From positions 1 through 21,646 of the forward strand of contig NZ_JBHSGI010000013.1 of NCBI RefSeq assembly GCF_042654245.1: a DNA stretch of 21,646 nt, in the 5' to 3' direction. Under the pieces are notes generated by a model. It saw only the letters and a program-made list of their open reading frames with translations, was not told the origin of the DNA and made no database searches. This DNA comes from Seohaeicola_A nanhaiensis (GTDB lineage: Bacteria; Pseudomonadota; Alphaproteobacteria; Rhodobacterales; Rhodobacteraceae). This document shows positions 1 through 8,165 of this stretch, one piece after another (positions within the stretch are counted from its first letter, which is position 1; each line of letters begins with the position of its first letter). The position numbers and the translations under genes were made by a program.

Positions 1-1170
1 GCCGCCGCCGCGCCGGCACAGGTGGTGCAGGTGCAGCCGATCGCGCGCCCCGCGCGGCTGCGGCAGCGGCACTGGGGGCTGATCCTGAGCTTTGTGCTCT
101 TCGTCCTCGCCCCCTTCGCCGCGACGCTCTGGTATCTCGCCGAGGTGGCCACCGACCAGTATCTCTCGGTCACCGGATTCACCGTGCGCAGCCAGGAAAG
201 CAACGGCGCCTCCGAACTGGTCGGCGGGCTGCTGCAGTTCACCGGCGGCAGCACCGCCTCGGACAGCGACATCCTGTACAACTTCATCCAGAGCCACGAG
301 ATGGTGGCGGCGGTGGATGCCGAAATCGACCTGCGCAGACACTATTCCCAGGTCTGGCCCACCGACTGGGTCTTCGGCATCTGGCCCGACGCCTCCCAGG
401 AGGATCTCGACTGGTTCTGGAACCGGATCATCGGGATTTCCTATGATTCCAGCACCGGCCTGACCGAGGTCTCGGCGGTGGCCTTCGACCCCGAGACCGC
501 CCAGGCGATCACCACCGCCATCGTGCGCCAGAGCCAGGACCGCATCAACGCGCTGAACGAGCAGGCCCGCGAGGATGCCATGCGCTATGCCCGCGAGGAT
601 CTGGAAGAGTCGCTGACCCGCCTCAAGGGCGCGCGCGAGGCGCTGACCAACTTCCGTACCCGCACCCGCATCGTCGATCCGGCCTCGGACATCCAGGGCC
701 GGATGGGCGTGCTCAACAACCTGCAGCAGCAGCTGGCCGCGGCGCTGGTCGACTATGACCTGCTGCGCGGCACCGCGCCGGCCTCCGACCCGAGGGTGAT
801 CAAGGCGCTGCAGCTGATCGACGTGATCCGCGAGCGCATCGCGATCGAGCGGGCCGGCTTCACCTCGGACAGCACTGACACCGGGGGCATCGGCGAGGAC
901 TACCCCTCGCTGATCGCCGAGTTCGAGAGCCTGAGCGTCGACCTGGACTATGCCGAAGAGACCTATCGCGCGGCGCTGACCGCGCTGGAGGTGGCCCGCG
1001 ACGACGCGATGCGCCAGAGCCGCTATCTTGCCACTTACATCAAGCCGACCCGCGCTGAATCCTCGGAATATCCCCAGCGCTGGATCCTCGGGGGGCTGAT
1101 CGGGCTGTTCCTGCTGCTGACCTGGTCGATTCTGGCGCTGATCTACTATTCGATCCGCGACCGGAGCTGA
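1..1170 (+). CDS. kpsE: Capsule polysaccharide export inner-membrane protein, KpsE/CtrB/BexC-type co-polymerase (5' partial)
   Basis: This is a periplasm-spanning polysaccharide co-polymerase that bridges an ABC capsule exporter and the outer-membrane export channel. The reading frame is open from base 1 with an Ala/Pro-rich stretch, so the true start probably lies upstream; the first in-window start is a GTG at 22. Counting from that GTG (382 aa), a transmembrane helix lies at about residues 18-42. A long periplasmic region follows, with a coiled-coil-like helical segment around 165-240. A second helix sits near the C-terminus (about 351-376), preceded by a Pro-containing stretch (KPTRAESSEYPQRW). 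Two end-located helices with a coiled coil between them is the family architecture, and about 380 aa fits CtrB/BexC/KpsE. An ATPase gene follows 100 nt downstream, supporting an ABC-dependent capsule export role. Substrate cannot be read from the sequence. Confidence 0.88.
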   Translation, partial: AAAAPAQVVQVQPIARPARLRQRHWGLILSFVLFVLAPFAATLWYLAEVATDQYLSVTGFTVRSQESNGASELVGGLLQFTGGSTASDSDILYNFIQSHEMVAAVDAEIDLRRHYSQVWPTDWVFGIWPDASQEDLDWFWNRIIGISYDSSTGLTEVSAVAFDPETAQAITTAIVRQSQDRINALNEQAREDAMRYAREDLEESLTRLKGAREALTNFRTRTRIVDPASDIQGRMGVLNNLQQQLAAALVDYDLLRGTAPASDPRVIKALQLIDVIRERIAIERAGFTSDSTDTGGIGEDYPSLIAEFESLSVDLDYAEETYRAALTALEVARDDAMRQSRYLATYIKPTRAESSEYPQRWILGGLIGLFLLLTWSILALIYYSIRDRS

Positions 1171-1270
1171 GACGGTGGACGGTAGCGCCCAGATCGCGTG
1201 GGTGAGCCTCTCGGGCAGTGCTGCGCAATATCCTGCCGGCCCCCGGCACCCCCGCAGGGGGGCGCCGTAG

Positions 1271-1924
1271 GTGATCCGTTTCGAGAACCTGACCAAGAGC
1301 TTCATGGTGCGCGGCGAGCGGCGGGTGGTGATCGACAACCTGAACCTGACCCTGCCGACCGGGCGGTCGCTGGCGCTGCTGGGGCGCAACGGGGCGGGAA
1401 AATCGACCCTGTTGCAGATGATTGCCGGCACCATGCGCCCAGATTCGGGGCGGGTGGTCAGCGACGGGACGCTCTCCTGGCCGGTGGGGTTCGGCGGTTC
1501 GTTCCACCGTGACCTGACGGGCGCGCAGAACGTCCGCTTCATCGCCCGCATCTATGGCGTGGACACCGACGCGCTGATGGCCTTCGTCGAGGATTTCTCC
1601 GAACTCGGCAAGTTCTTCCACATGCCGGTGCGCAGCTATTCGAGCGGCATGCGCTCGCGGCTGGCCTTCGGCGCCTCGATGGGCATCCGGTTCGACACCT
1701 ATCTGGTCGACGAGGTGACGGCGGTGGGCGACGCGGTGTTCCGCCGCAAGAGCCGGGCGGTCTTTGCCGACCGGATGAAACATTCCGGCGCGATCATGGT
1801 GAACCACTCGATGAACCAGATCCGGGCCTTCTGCGACGCCGGCATCGTGCTGGAAAACGGGCGGATGCAGTATTTCGACGATCTCGAGGAGGCGATCGCG
1901 CTGCATGAGGCGATGATGGCCTGA
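1271..1924 (+). CDS. kpsT: Capsule polysaccharide ABC transporter ATP-binding protein (KpsT/CtrD/BexA type)
   Basis: This 217-aa protein is the cytoplasmic ATPase that powers polysaccharide export with a KpsM-type permease. It has Walker A GRNGAGKST (38-46), an ABC signature in YSSGMRSRLAFG (123-134), Walker B YLVDE (144-148) and the switch histidine H179 in MVNHS. The short length, with no C-terminal carbohydrate-binding extension, matches KpsT/BexA/CtrD rather than the longer Wzt O-antigen ATPases. The start is a GTG at 1271, chosen because the next residues give the standard MIRFENLTKSF opening of the family. It follows the co-polymerase gene by 100 nt and converges on the next gene with only 7 nt between stop codons. 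The partner permease is not in the window and should lie upstream. Confidence 0.94.
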   Translation: MIRFENLTKSFMVRGERRVVIDNLNLTLPTGRSLALLGRNGAGKSTLLQMIAGTMRPDSGRVVSDGTLSWPVGFGGSFHRDLTGAQNVRFIARIYGVDTDALMAFVEDFSELGKFFHMPVRSYSSGMRSRLAFGASMGIRFDTYLVDEVTAVGDAVFRRKSRAVFADRMKHSGAIMVNHSMNQIRAFCDAGIVLENGRMQYFDDLEEAIALHEAMMA

Positions 1925-1931
1925 GCGGATC

Positions 1932-3038
1932 CTAGCCGGCGGCCCGGCCTCTCGGCCCCCTGGTCGCGGGAGGGCGGGGGCCGCGCTGGTCGGGGCTGCG
2001 CACCGCCCACATGAACTGCTCGGGGTCGGCCTCCATCAGCCGGGTCAGAAGCTGCGCCCAGATGCCGAAGAGGCGCAGATCGTCGGGGCCGAAGTGGTCT
2101 TCCGCCTCGAAGGACTGGGGCCGGTCCACCGCCTTGTCGGGCGCGGCGGCCAGCGCCGTGGCCATCGGGCTGCCCTCGAAAAAGGCGGCGTCCAGCGCGG
2201 CGGCGTCCTCGGCATAGGTGGCGACCACCCGCTCGGCCAGGGCGCGGTGCAGGCGCGGCCGGGTGCCGGCCTGCCGCGGGGTGGCGCCCAGGAAATCGGC
2301 CATATACCATCCCAGCGCCTGCTGGGCTTGGCGCAGCCCGGGTCCGCCCTGGTGGCGGATGGCGGCATGCAGGGCGCGCATCATCGCGATGTCCTCGACC
2401 GAGAGGCTTTCATTCTGTTCGGTCGGCCGGGTGATCGCGAATTCCGCGCCCTGGCGCATCCAGGCGAAGAAATCCTGCACGACATCGCCTTTGTAGAGCC
2501 TGTCCCTGACAAAGGGGCGCAGGGTAAAGGCCTCGCCGAACAGCGCCCGCCACTTCTGGAAGCGCGGCGTGTAGAACAGCAGGCGGTCCTCGACCAGCTT
2601 GTCGTGCATCGCCGCCAGCGGCTTCATGAACAGGCCTTTCTTGGTGCGCTCGGCATAGGTCGAGACCAGCCGGTCGGCATGGGGGCGCACATAGGCGACC
2701 AGGCGGATGCGGTCGCGGTAGCCCGGCAGGTGGCGCTCGATCGCGCGGGCGACCCGTTCGGGATCGACGAATTCGAAATGTTCGGCCGAGATCACCCCAT
2801 GCGCCGCGTCGCTGTCGTCGAAGGCCGCGCGCACCCGGGCGAAGCGCTCGGCCTCGAAGTCGGCCTCGGCCGGCACCGAGAGCGTCTTGGCCAGCGGGAT
2901 ATGGTTGAAGCGCGCCGGATAGACGATGTCGGCCCCCACCCCCGCGTCGGTTTCCCAGGCGCCCTGCGCCAGCACCGACTGCACCGAGGTGGTGCCTGTC
3001 TTGCAGTCGCCGAGATGAAAGACGATCTCCTGGACCAT
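1932..3038 (-). CDS. Sulfotransferase-like P-loop protein
   Basis: This 368-aa protein resembles PAPS-dependent carbohydrate sulfotransferases. Near its N-terminus FHLGDCKTGTTSVQ places K13-T14-G15-T16-T17 where the family binds the 5'-phosphosulfate. AYVRPHADRLVSTYAE (about 115-130, with R118 and S126) resembles the 3'-phosphate-binding motif. ATG 3038 was preferred to the longer in-frame start at 3095 because it has a strong Shine-Dalgarno (AAGGAG) just upstream and puts the P-loop at the N-terminus as usual. A TTGACA-17-TCTTAA promoter lies directly upstream. It converges on kpsT and is divergent from a second gene of the same type. Sulfation of the capsule is an inference; the acceptor is unknown, and other P-loop transferases share the motif. 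Confidence 0.72.
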   Translation of the reverse strand: MVQEIVFHLGDCKTGTTSVQSVLAQGAWETDAGVGADIVYPARFNHIPLAKTLSVPAEADFEAERFARVRAAFDDSDAAHGVISAEHFEFVDPERVARAIERHLPGYRDRIRLVAYVRPHADRLVSTYAERTKKGLFMKPLAAMHDKLVEDRLLFYTPRFQKWRALFGEAFTLRPFVRDRLYKGDVVQDFFAWMRQGAEFAITRPTEQNESLSVEDIAMMRALHAAIRHQGGPGLRQAQQALGWYMADFLGATPRQAGTRPRLHRALAERVVATYAEDAAALDAAFFEGSPMATALAAAPDKAVDRPQSFEAEDHFGPDDLRLFGIWAQLLTRLMEADPEQFMWAVRSPDQRGPRPPATRGPRGRAAG

Positions 3039-3066
3039 GCCTGTCTCCTTGTCGCACCGGACCCCG

Positions 3067-3095
3067 TTAAGACCGTGAGCGGGCCGCCCTGTCAA
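3067..3095 (-). promoter_or_regulatory. Sigma-70-type promoter for the minus-strand sulfotransferase-like gene
   Basis: Read on the minus strand, a perfect -35 hexamer TTGACA (3095-3090) is followed by a 17-nt spacer and a -10-like TCTTAA (3072-3067). Transcription would begin near 3060, leaving a leader of about 20 nt that contains the AAGGAG ribosome-binding site of the gene starting at 3038. The -10 is imperfect. No equally good promoter was found for the divergent plus-strand gene in the same intergenic region. Confidence 0.6.
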
Positions 3096-3191
3096 GCGCG
3101 GCGCCCGTGCCGGGCCCGTGCCGGGGCCCCGGCTTTCCTTGCCCCGGATCTTGTTCTAGACAATGCCAAAACGAGGTTCCGGGCAGAGCGC

Positions 3192-4292
3192 ATGAAGGTC
3201 ATTTTCTATATCGGTCATCACAAGGTCGGCTCTACCGCGCTGCAGACCTTCCTGGCGCTGAACTGGCGCCGGCTGGCGCGCCACGGCATCCTCTATCCGG
3301 CGATCGAGACCCGCGGTTTCGCCGCCAATCTGGCGCGCGCGCTGGGGCGGCCGGGCCAGGGCGTCGAGCAGGAGGTCAACGTCCGCGAACCGCATTCCGC
3401 GCTGGCCTACAAGATGATGGCCGAGGTCAGCGACCGCAAGGTGCCGCCGCAGTTCAAGCGCCTGCCGAGCAGCCCCCAGATGATGCTGGCGCTGCAGAAC
3501 CAGGTCCGCCTGATCCAGCCCGAGGCGGTGATCCTCTGCTCGGAGGCCTTCGCCAATTTCGGGCAGGTCCGCCCGGAGCTGATCGCCACCCTGGCCGGCC
3601 AGTTCCCCGAGGCCGAAATCGAGATCTACTGCGCCCTGCGCCGTCCCGACGACTATCTGGTGTCCTGGCACGGCCAGCGGCTGAAAGTGGGCGAGCAGGT
3701 CGCGGCGCTCTCCGATGGCGGCGCCGAGGCCTATGCCGACAACATCCACTTCAACTTCCGCACCGTGGTCGAGCCCTGGCTGCAGCAGCTGCCCCAGGCC
3801 CGGCTGATCCTGCGCCCCTATGGCGAGATCCTCGCCGCCGGGGGGTCGACCGAGGATTTCATGGCCCAGATCTCGGTGCCGGCGCCCGAGGGGCTGGTCC
3901 CCGCGGGCCATGCCAACTCGAGCCTGCCGCGGGCGGCGATGGAGATCGTGCGCCGGGGCAATCACGATCTGCCGCGCGAGGCGGCCCAGGCGCTGTCGCA
4001 CTATCTGCTGACCCAGGGCGCGGCGCTGAAGCCGGTGGCCAACGGCGATGTCGAGATGTTCGGGGCCGAGCTGCGCGCCCGCCTGGCCGAGCGCTTCGCG
4101 CCGATCCACGACTATCTCTCGGGGCTGCTCGGCCGTCCGTTCTTTGCCGATATCGACCGCCTGACCAGGACACTGCCGGTGCCCGAGGCCGAGGCGGTGC
4201 GCGATCTTCTGGCACGTATCCCGTCCGAGGCGTTGCCGCGCCCCGAGCTGGGCGACTATATCTTGCGCCTGCGAAAGGAGCATGCGATCTGA
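3192..4292 (+). CDS. Second sulfotransferase-like P-loop protein
   Basis: This 366-aa protein opens with MKVIFYIGHHKVGSTALQTF, where K11-V-G-S14-T15 is the P-loop position for the PAPS 5'-phosphosulfate. A 3'-phosphate-binding-like segment follows in ALRRPDDYLVSWHGQRLKVGE (about 148-168, with R150/R151 and S158). The reading frame stays open far upstream through the complementary gene. The ATG at 3192 is chosen because it puts the P-loop at the N-terminus, as in the family, and because the upstream part is antisense to the divergent gene. Length and layout match the neighbour at 1932-3038, though the two proteins are clearly diverged. Different acceptors in the same polysaccharide are possible (inference). 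The downstream galactofuranosyltransferase gene starts 111 nt later and may be co-transcribed. Confidence 0.72.
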   Translation: MKVIFYIGHHKVGSTALQTFLALNWRRLARHGILYPAIETRGFAANLARALGRPGQGVEQEVNVREPHSALAYKMMAEVSDRKVPPQFKRLPSSPQMMLALQNQVRLIQPEAVILCSEAFANFGQVRPELIATLAGQFPEAEIEIYCALRRPDDYLVSWHGQRLKVGEQVAALSDGGAEAYADNIHFNFRTVVEPWLQQLPQARLILRPYGEILAAGGSTEDFMAQISVPAPEGLVPAGHANSSLPRAAMEIVRRGNHDLPREAAQALSHYLLTQGAALKPVANGDVEMFGAELRARLAERFAPIHDYLSGLLGRPFFADIDRLTRTLPVPEAEAVRDLLARIPSEALPRPELGDYILRLRKEHAI

Positions 4293-4403
4293 AACGGAAG
4301 GCCGGGCGCGCGCCGCCCCGCGCGCCTGCAGGGCATTTCGACCGGATCGCCGGACATGGCGGGCCCTTCCGGGGGCCGGCCCCGATTGGACCAAAGACCT
4401 AGC

Positions 4404-6176
4404 ATGATCACTTTGCAAAACTTCCTGATGCCCGATCCGGTCATCTGCACCGAACACCCGCTGTATTTCCACGCCACCGGCGATTTCGCCCTTTCCCAGA
4501 GCTCCGGCGAGATCTGGCTCAAGGCCGGGGCGAAGCTGCTGTTCGACAGCTATTTCAACCTCTTCAACCTCACCAAATGGCACCGCGCCTGCGTGTTGGA
4601 CGGGCTGTTCGCCGAGATCCGCGGCGAGGGCCGCGTCGAAATACAGGTGATCCAGGTCATCCCCGAACAGTCCTGGGAAATCCTCCATTGCGAGCCGGTG
4701 ACGCTGGTGGCCGGCACGCCCCATGTCGCCGACCTGTCGCATTACCCCGGACGCGCGACACAGGGTCTGATCTACGTGGAGATCAAGGCGCTGGACGCGG
4801 GGGGCGCCCGGATCACGGGCGGGCGGTTCTGCACCGGCTCGGTTCCCGGCGCGCTGCCGCGGCTGGCGGTCTCGATCACCACCTTCAAGCGCGAGCAGCA
4901 GGTGCGCGAGACGGTGGCCCGGCTCGAGACCTTCCTCGGGACCTTCGCATTCGGCGACAGGGTGCATGTGCAGGTGGTCGACAACGGTGCCAGCGCCGGC
5001 ATCGCGGCCAGCCCCCGGGTGACGCCCTTCGTGAACCCCAATTACGGCGGCGCCGGCGGCTTTGCGCGCGGCCTGCTCGAGGCGGAAAAGGCGGGGTTCA
5101 CCCATTGCCTGTTCATGGACGACGACGCCTCCTTCCACATGGAGAACATCGCGCGGGCCTATGTCTTTCTCGCCCTGGCGCGCGCGCCGCGGGCGGCGGT
5201 CGCGGGGGCGATGATCAACAACACCCACAAATGGGCGATGTGGGAGAATGGCGCCTGGTTCGACGGCTCGTGCCATCCGCAGTTCTGCGGCACCGATCTC
5301 AGGAGCCGCGAGGCGGTCTTCAAGATGGAGCACGCCTCGGCGCTGAGCCGGCCCGCCACGCTCTATGGCGGCTGGTGGTTCTTCGCCTTCGCCATCGCCG
5401 AGGTGCGCCATCATCCCTTTCCCTTCTTCGTGCGCGGCGACGACATCTCGTTTTCGCTGATGAACGATTTCGAGATCACCACGCTGAACGGCGTGGTGTC
5501 CTTCCAGGACGATTTTGCCGAGAAAGAGAACGCACAGACCCTGTATCTCGACCTGCGCAACCATCTGATCCACCATCTGGTCTGCGACCGGCTGGCGCGC
5601 GGCCCGCTCGGGACCGGCAAGATCGCGCTCCGCTTCATGATGCGCTCGATGCTGCGCTTTCACTATGAGAGCGCGGCGGCCCAGCTGCTGGCCTGGGAGG
5701 ACGTGATGCGGGGCCCGGCGTTCTTTGACGAGAACATCGACATGGCGGCGCGTCGGGCGACCATCAGGGAGATGATGCAGACCGAGACCTGGGGCGATCT
5801 GGAGCCCGGCCAGCTGGCGCAGCGCCGCCGCCTGACCCGGATCTCGCGCCCCTGGCGCACCCGGCTGGGGATTGTCACGCTGAACGGCCATCTGGTGCCC
5901 TTCTCGCGCTGCTTCTGGGACCGCATCGTGCTGACGATGGCCGACCGCGGCATCGTCTATCCGGCCTTCGGCGCGGCGGAGATCACCTATCTGAATGCCA
6001 CCAGCGACAAGGGCTATACGGTGACCCAGTCGAAACGCGCCTTCTTCCGCCTCTGCTGGAAGATGCTGAAGACGCTGCTGCGCTTCCGGCGCGAGTTCGC
6101 GGCGCTCCGGGCGGCCTATCGCAGCGGCTACGACGCCCAGACCACCCGCGCCTATTGGGAGAAGAAGCTGGGCTGA
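4404..6176 (+). CDS. GlfT2-like family 2 glycosyltransferase (probable galactofuranosyltransferase)
   Basis: This 590-aa cytoplasmic or peripheral membrane enzyme probably adds galactofuranose from UDP-Galf to the growing polysaccharide. An N-terminal beta-rich domain (about 1-150) precedes a GT-A domain. The latter starts with LAVSITTFKREQQVRETV (from about 154) and continues through VVDNGASAG (191-199) and NPNYGGAGGFARG (211-223). The metal-binding DDD is at 239-241 in FMDDDAS, and a second acidic motif RGDD (344-347) may include the catalytic base. A long C-terminal helical region follows. This order is that of mycobacterial GlfT2-type enzymes. The next gene is UDP-galactopyranose mutase, which makes the donor, and this strongly supports the call. 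ATG 4404 was chosen over earlier in-frame starts because those lack family-like sequence; no strong ribosome-binding site is visible. Confidence 0.85.
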   Translation: MITLQNFLMPDPVICTEHPLYFHATGDFALSQSSGEIWLKAGAKLLFDSYFNLFNLTKWHRACVLDGLFAEIRGEGRVEIQVIQVIPEQSWEILHCEPVTLVAGTPHVADLSHYPGRATQGLIYVEIKALDAGGARITGGRFCTGSVPGALPRLAVSITTFKREQQVRETVARLETFLGTFAFGDRVHVQVVDNGASAGIAASPRVTPFVNPNYGGAGGFARGLLEAEKAGFTHCLFMDDDASFHMENIARAYVFLALARAPRAAVAGAMINNTHKWAMWENGAWFDGSCHPQFCGTDLRSREAVFKMEHASALSRPATLYGGWWFFAFAIAEVRHHPFPFFVRGDDISFSLMNDFEITTLNGVVSFQDDFAEKENAQTLYLDLRNHLIHHLVCDRLARGPLGTGKIALRFMMRSMLRFHYESAAAQLLAWEDVMRGPAFFDENIDMAARRATIREMMQTETWGDLEPGQLAQRRRLTRISRPWRTRLGIVTLNGHLVPFSRCFWDRIVLTMADRGIVYPAFGAAEITYLNATSDKGYTVTQSKRAFFRLCWKMLKTLLRFRREFAALRAAYRSGYDAQTTRAYWEKKLG

Positions 6177-6201
6177 ACCGGGCGCGGCGGGCAAAACCGG
6201 A

Positions 6202-6230
6202 TTGAGCGAAGCGGTCCTGGCGGATAAGGG
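6202..6230 (+). promoter_or_regulatory. Weak candidate promoter upstream of glf
   Basis: TTGAGC (6202-6207), a 17-nt spacer and TAAGGG (6225-6230) sit 31 nt before the glf start. The -10 is poor and lies in the loop of a small hairpin (GGCGGA/TCCGCC, 6219-6236). The same TAAGGG hexamer at 17-nt spacing occurs before rfbC, which is the main reason to list it. glf may instead be co-transcribed with the upstream glycosyltransferase. Confidence 0.25.
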
Positions 6231-6260
6231 TCCGCCCGAACGGGGCAAGGGAGACGACCA

Positions 6261-7427
6261 ATGGCAAGCTTTCTGATGGTGGGCGCGGGTCTGTCCGGCG
6301 CGGTGATCGGGCGGCATCTGGCCGAGGCGGGGCATGACATCGCGGTGGTCGATGCGCGCACCCATATCGGCGGCAACTGCCACACCGAGCGCGACCCCGA
6401 GACCGGCGTCCTGGTGCATGTCTACGGGCCGCATATCTTCCACACGGACGACGCCGAGGTCTGGGACTATGTCAACGCCCATGCCACCTTCCTGCCCTAC
6501 AAGAACCGGGTGAAGACCACCTCGCGCGATCCGGAAGGCGCGCTCGGTGTCTTCTCGCTGCCGGTCAACCTGCACACCATCAACCAGTTCTTCCGGCGCA
6601 CCCTGCGCCCGGAAGAGGCCCATGCCTTCATCACCACCGAACAGGCCGATACCTCGATCGCTGACCCGCAGACCTTCGAGGAACAGGCGCTGCGCTTTGT
6701 CGGGCGCGACCTCTACGAGGCCTTCTTCAAGGGCTACACGATGAAGCAATGGGGCTGCCACCCCTCGGAACTGCCCGCCTCGATCCTCAAGCGCCTGCCG
6801 GTGCGCTTCAACTACGACGACAACTATTTCTTCCACCGCTTTCAGGGCATGCCTGAACAGGGCTATACCGCGATGATCGAAAGCATCCTCGATCATCCCC
6901 GGATTTCGGTCACATTAGAGACTGTTTTCGACCGCAGCCAGGCCGGTGACTACGACCATGTCTTCTATTCCGGCCCGCTGGATGGCTGGTTCGACTACGA
7001 GCTGGGCCGCCTCGGCTACCGCACGCTGGATTTCGAGCGTTTCACCTATCAGGGCGACTACCAGGGCTGTGCGGTGATGAACTACGGCGAGGTCGACGTG
7101 CCCTACACGCGGATCACCGAACACAAGCATTTCGCGCCCTGGGAAAGCCACGAGGGCTCGGTCTGCTACCGCGAGTTCTCGCGCGCGGCAGAGCCGGGCG
7201 ACATCCCCTATTATCCGATCCGCCAGGTCAAGGAGAAGGCGCTGCTGTCCGACTATGTGGCCCGCGCCGAGACGACCCCGGGCGTCACCTTTGTCGGCCG
7301 GCTTGGCACCTATCGCTATCTCGACATGGACGTGAGCATCCGCGAGGCGCTCGACACCGCCCGCGCCTTTGCCGCCGACCTGGGCGCGGCCCGGACCCCG
7401 CGCGCCTTCTACCAGGCACCGCTCTGA
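6261..7427 (+). CDS. glf: UDP-galactopyranose mutase
   Basis: This 388-aa flavoenzyme interconverts UDP-galactopyranose and UDP-galactofuranose using reduced FAD. The N-terminal Rossmann motif GAGLSG (8-13) binds FAD. It is followed by DARTHIGGNCHTE (about 31-43) and VYGPHIFHTDD, all characteristic of bacterial Glf. YKNRVKT and the FKGYTMKQWG segment match the substrate-binding region. The length is typical of bacterial Glf (about 370-390 aa). The ATG at 6261 has a purine-rich ribosome-binding site (AAGGGAG). It lies 84 nt after the GlfT2-like transferase, so the two form a make-and-use galactofuranose pair. A hairpin downstream (7453-7476) separates it from the rhamnose genes. Confidence 0.96.
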   Translation: MASFLMVGAGLSGAVIGRHLAEAGHDIAVVDARTHIGGNCHTERDPETGVLVHVYGPHIFHTDDAEVWDYVNAHATFLPYKNRVKTTSRDPEGALGVFSLPVNLHTINQFFRRTLRPEEAHAFITTEQADTSIADPQTFEEQALRFVGRDLYEAFFKGYTMKQWGCHPSELPASILKRLPVRFNYDDNYFFHRFQGMPEQGYTAMIESILDHPRISVTLETVFDRSQAGDYDHVFYSGPLDGWFDYELGRLGYRTLDFERFTYQGDYQGCAVMNYGEVDVPYTRITEHKHFAPWESHEGSVCYREFSRAAEPGDIPYYPIRQVKEKALLSDYVARAETTPGVTFVGRLGTYRYLDMDVSIREALDTARAFAADLGAARTPRAFYQAPL

Positions 7428-7452
7428 GCCGCTGCCGGGAAGATGCGCGCAT

Positions 7453-7476
7453 GGAAAAGAGGCCGCCTGCTTTTCC
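7453..7476 (+). terminator. Terminator-like hairpin between glf and the rhamnose operon
   Basis: GGAAAAGAGG (7453-7462), a CCG loop and CCT-G-CTTTTCC (7466-7476) form a 10-bp stem with one bulged G. It is followed by TCTT rather than a long U tract. Its place after the glf stop and before the next operon suits transcript termination, possibly only partial. Confidence 0.45.
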
Positions 7477-7551
7477 TCTTGCCGGAAATAGGCCGGGCGG
7501 GTGTTGCGCCATCGGTCCGAGCGACAAGGGCTCCGCGCGCCCCGGGCGACG

Positions 7552-7580
7552 GTGACAGGCGCGCGCCCGCTTGCTAAGGG
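7552..7580 (+). promoter_or_regulatory. Candidate promoter of the rhamnose operon
   Basis: GTGACA (7552-7557, five of six bases of the consensus -35) is separated by 17 nt from TAAGGG (7575-7580). Transcription would start near 7587, just upstream of the rfbC start codon, giving a very short leader. The -10 is weak, so this is tentative. Confidence 0.35.
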
Positions 7581-7604
7581 TGGGGCGGTTTGACGAGGGT
7601 GATG

Positions 7605-8165
7605 ATGCAGATCGAAGAAACGGCCCTGCCGGGCGTGCTGATCCTAACGCCGCCGCGGTTTGGCGATGTGCGGGGCTTCTTCAGCGAAAGCTGGAACCGG
7701 AAAACCCTTGCGGACAAGGGGATAGACCTCGATTTCGTGCAGGACAACCACTCGGTTTCCGCCGCCGTGAACACGGTGCGCGGCCTGCATTTCCAGGCGC
7801 CGCCGCATGCGCAGGCCAAGCTGGTACGCTGCGGACGGGGGCGGATTTTCGACGTGGCGGTGGATATCCGGCGCGGATCGCCGACCTATGGCCAGTGGAC
7901 CGGGCTGGAGCTGTCGCCCGAGAACGGGAAACAATTGCTGATCCCGGCCGGTTTCCTGCACGGATTCGCAACGCGTGAGATGGACAGCGAAATTCTTTAC
8001 AAATGCAGCGATTACTACGCGCCCGACTGCGACGGCGCGGTGCTCTGGTCAAGCTGCGGCATCGACTGGGAACTGACCGGCGATCCGGTGCTTTCGGCGA
8101 AGGACGCCGGCGCCGTGACGCTCGACGCCTTCGACAGCCCCTTCACCTGGGAGGGCGCGCGATGA
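7605..8165 (+). CDS. rfbC: dTDP-4-dehydrorhamnose 3,5-epimerase (RmlC)
   Basis: This 186-aa cupin-fold enzyme epimerises dTDP-4-keto-6-deoxyglucose at C3 and C5, the third step of dTDP-L-rhamnose synthesis. RGFFSESWN (23-31), DNHSVS (47-52) and TVRGLHFQ (57-64, catalytic base H62) are family hallmarks. So are the IPAGFLHGF segment (H119) and the catalytic-tyrosine region EILYKC (Y132). ATG 7605 was chosen because MQIEETALPG is the usual opening and GAGG lies about 6 nt upstream. ATG 7602 and TTG 7590 are also in frame. The stop overlaps the rfbB start in an ATGA, implying translational coupling. The length is normal. Confidence 0.96.
   Translation: MQIEETALPGVLILTPPRFGDVRGFFSESWNRKTLADKGIDLDFVQDNHSVSAAVNTVRGLHFQAPPHAQAKLVRCGRGRIFDVAVDIRRGSPTYGQWTGLELSPENGKQLLIPAGFLHGFATREMDSEILYKCSDYYAPDCDGAVLWSSCGIDWELTGDPVLSAKDAGAVTLDAFDSPFTWEGAR

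Noticed and set aside
1230..1263. GC-rich hairpin between kpsE and kpsT as a regulatory structure
   Set aside because: Only five C-G pairs stack before mismatches, and no motif or conservation can be judged from one sequence.
1954..1982. GGCCCCC/GGGGGCC inverted repeat at the kpsT/sulfotransferase convergence as a terminator
   Set aside because: It has a 15-nt loop and no U tract, and lies within the coding end of the minus-strand gene. In DNA this GC-rich such pairing is expected by chance.
2094..3191. N-terminal extension of the second sulfotransferase-like protein
   Set aside because: The extension would overlap the whole divergent gene and is compositionally a shadow. The P-loop belongs near the N-terminus, so ATG 3192 was used.
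3156..6896. Very long open frame on the minus strand (over 1200 codons)
   Set aside because: It is antisense to the second sulfotransferase-like gene, the GlfT2-like transferase and glf, all with clear motifs. Its product is His/Arg/Gln/Gly-rich, typical of GC-rich shadow frames.
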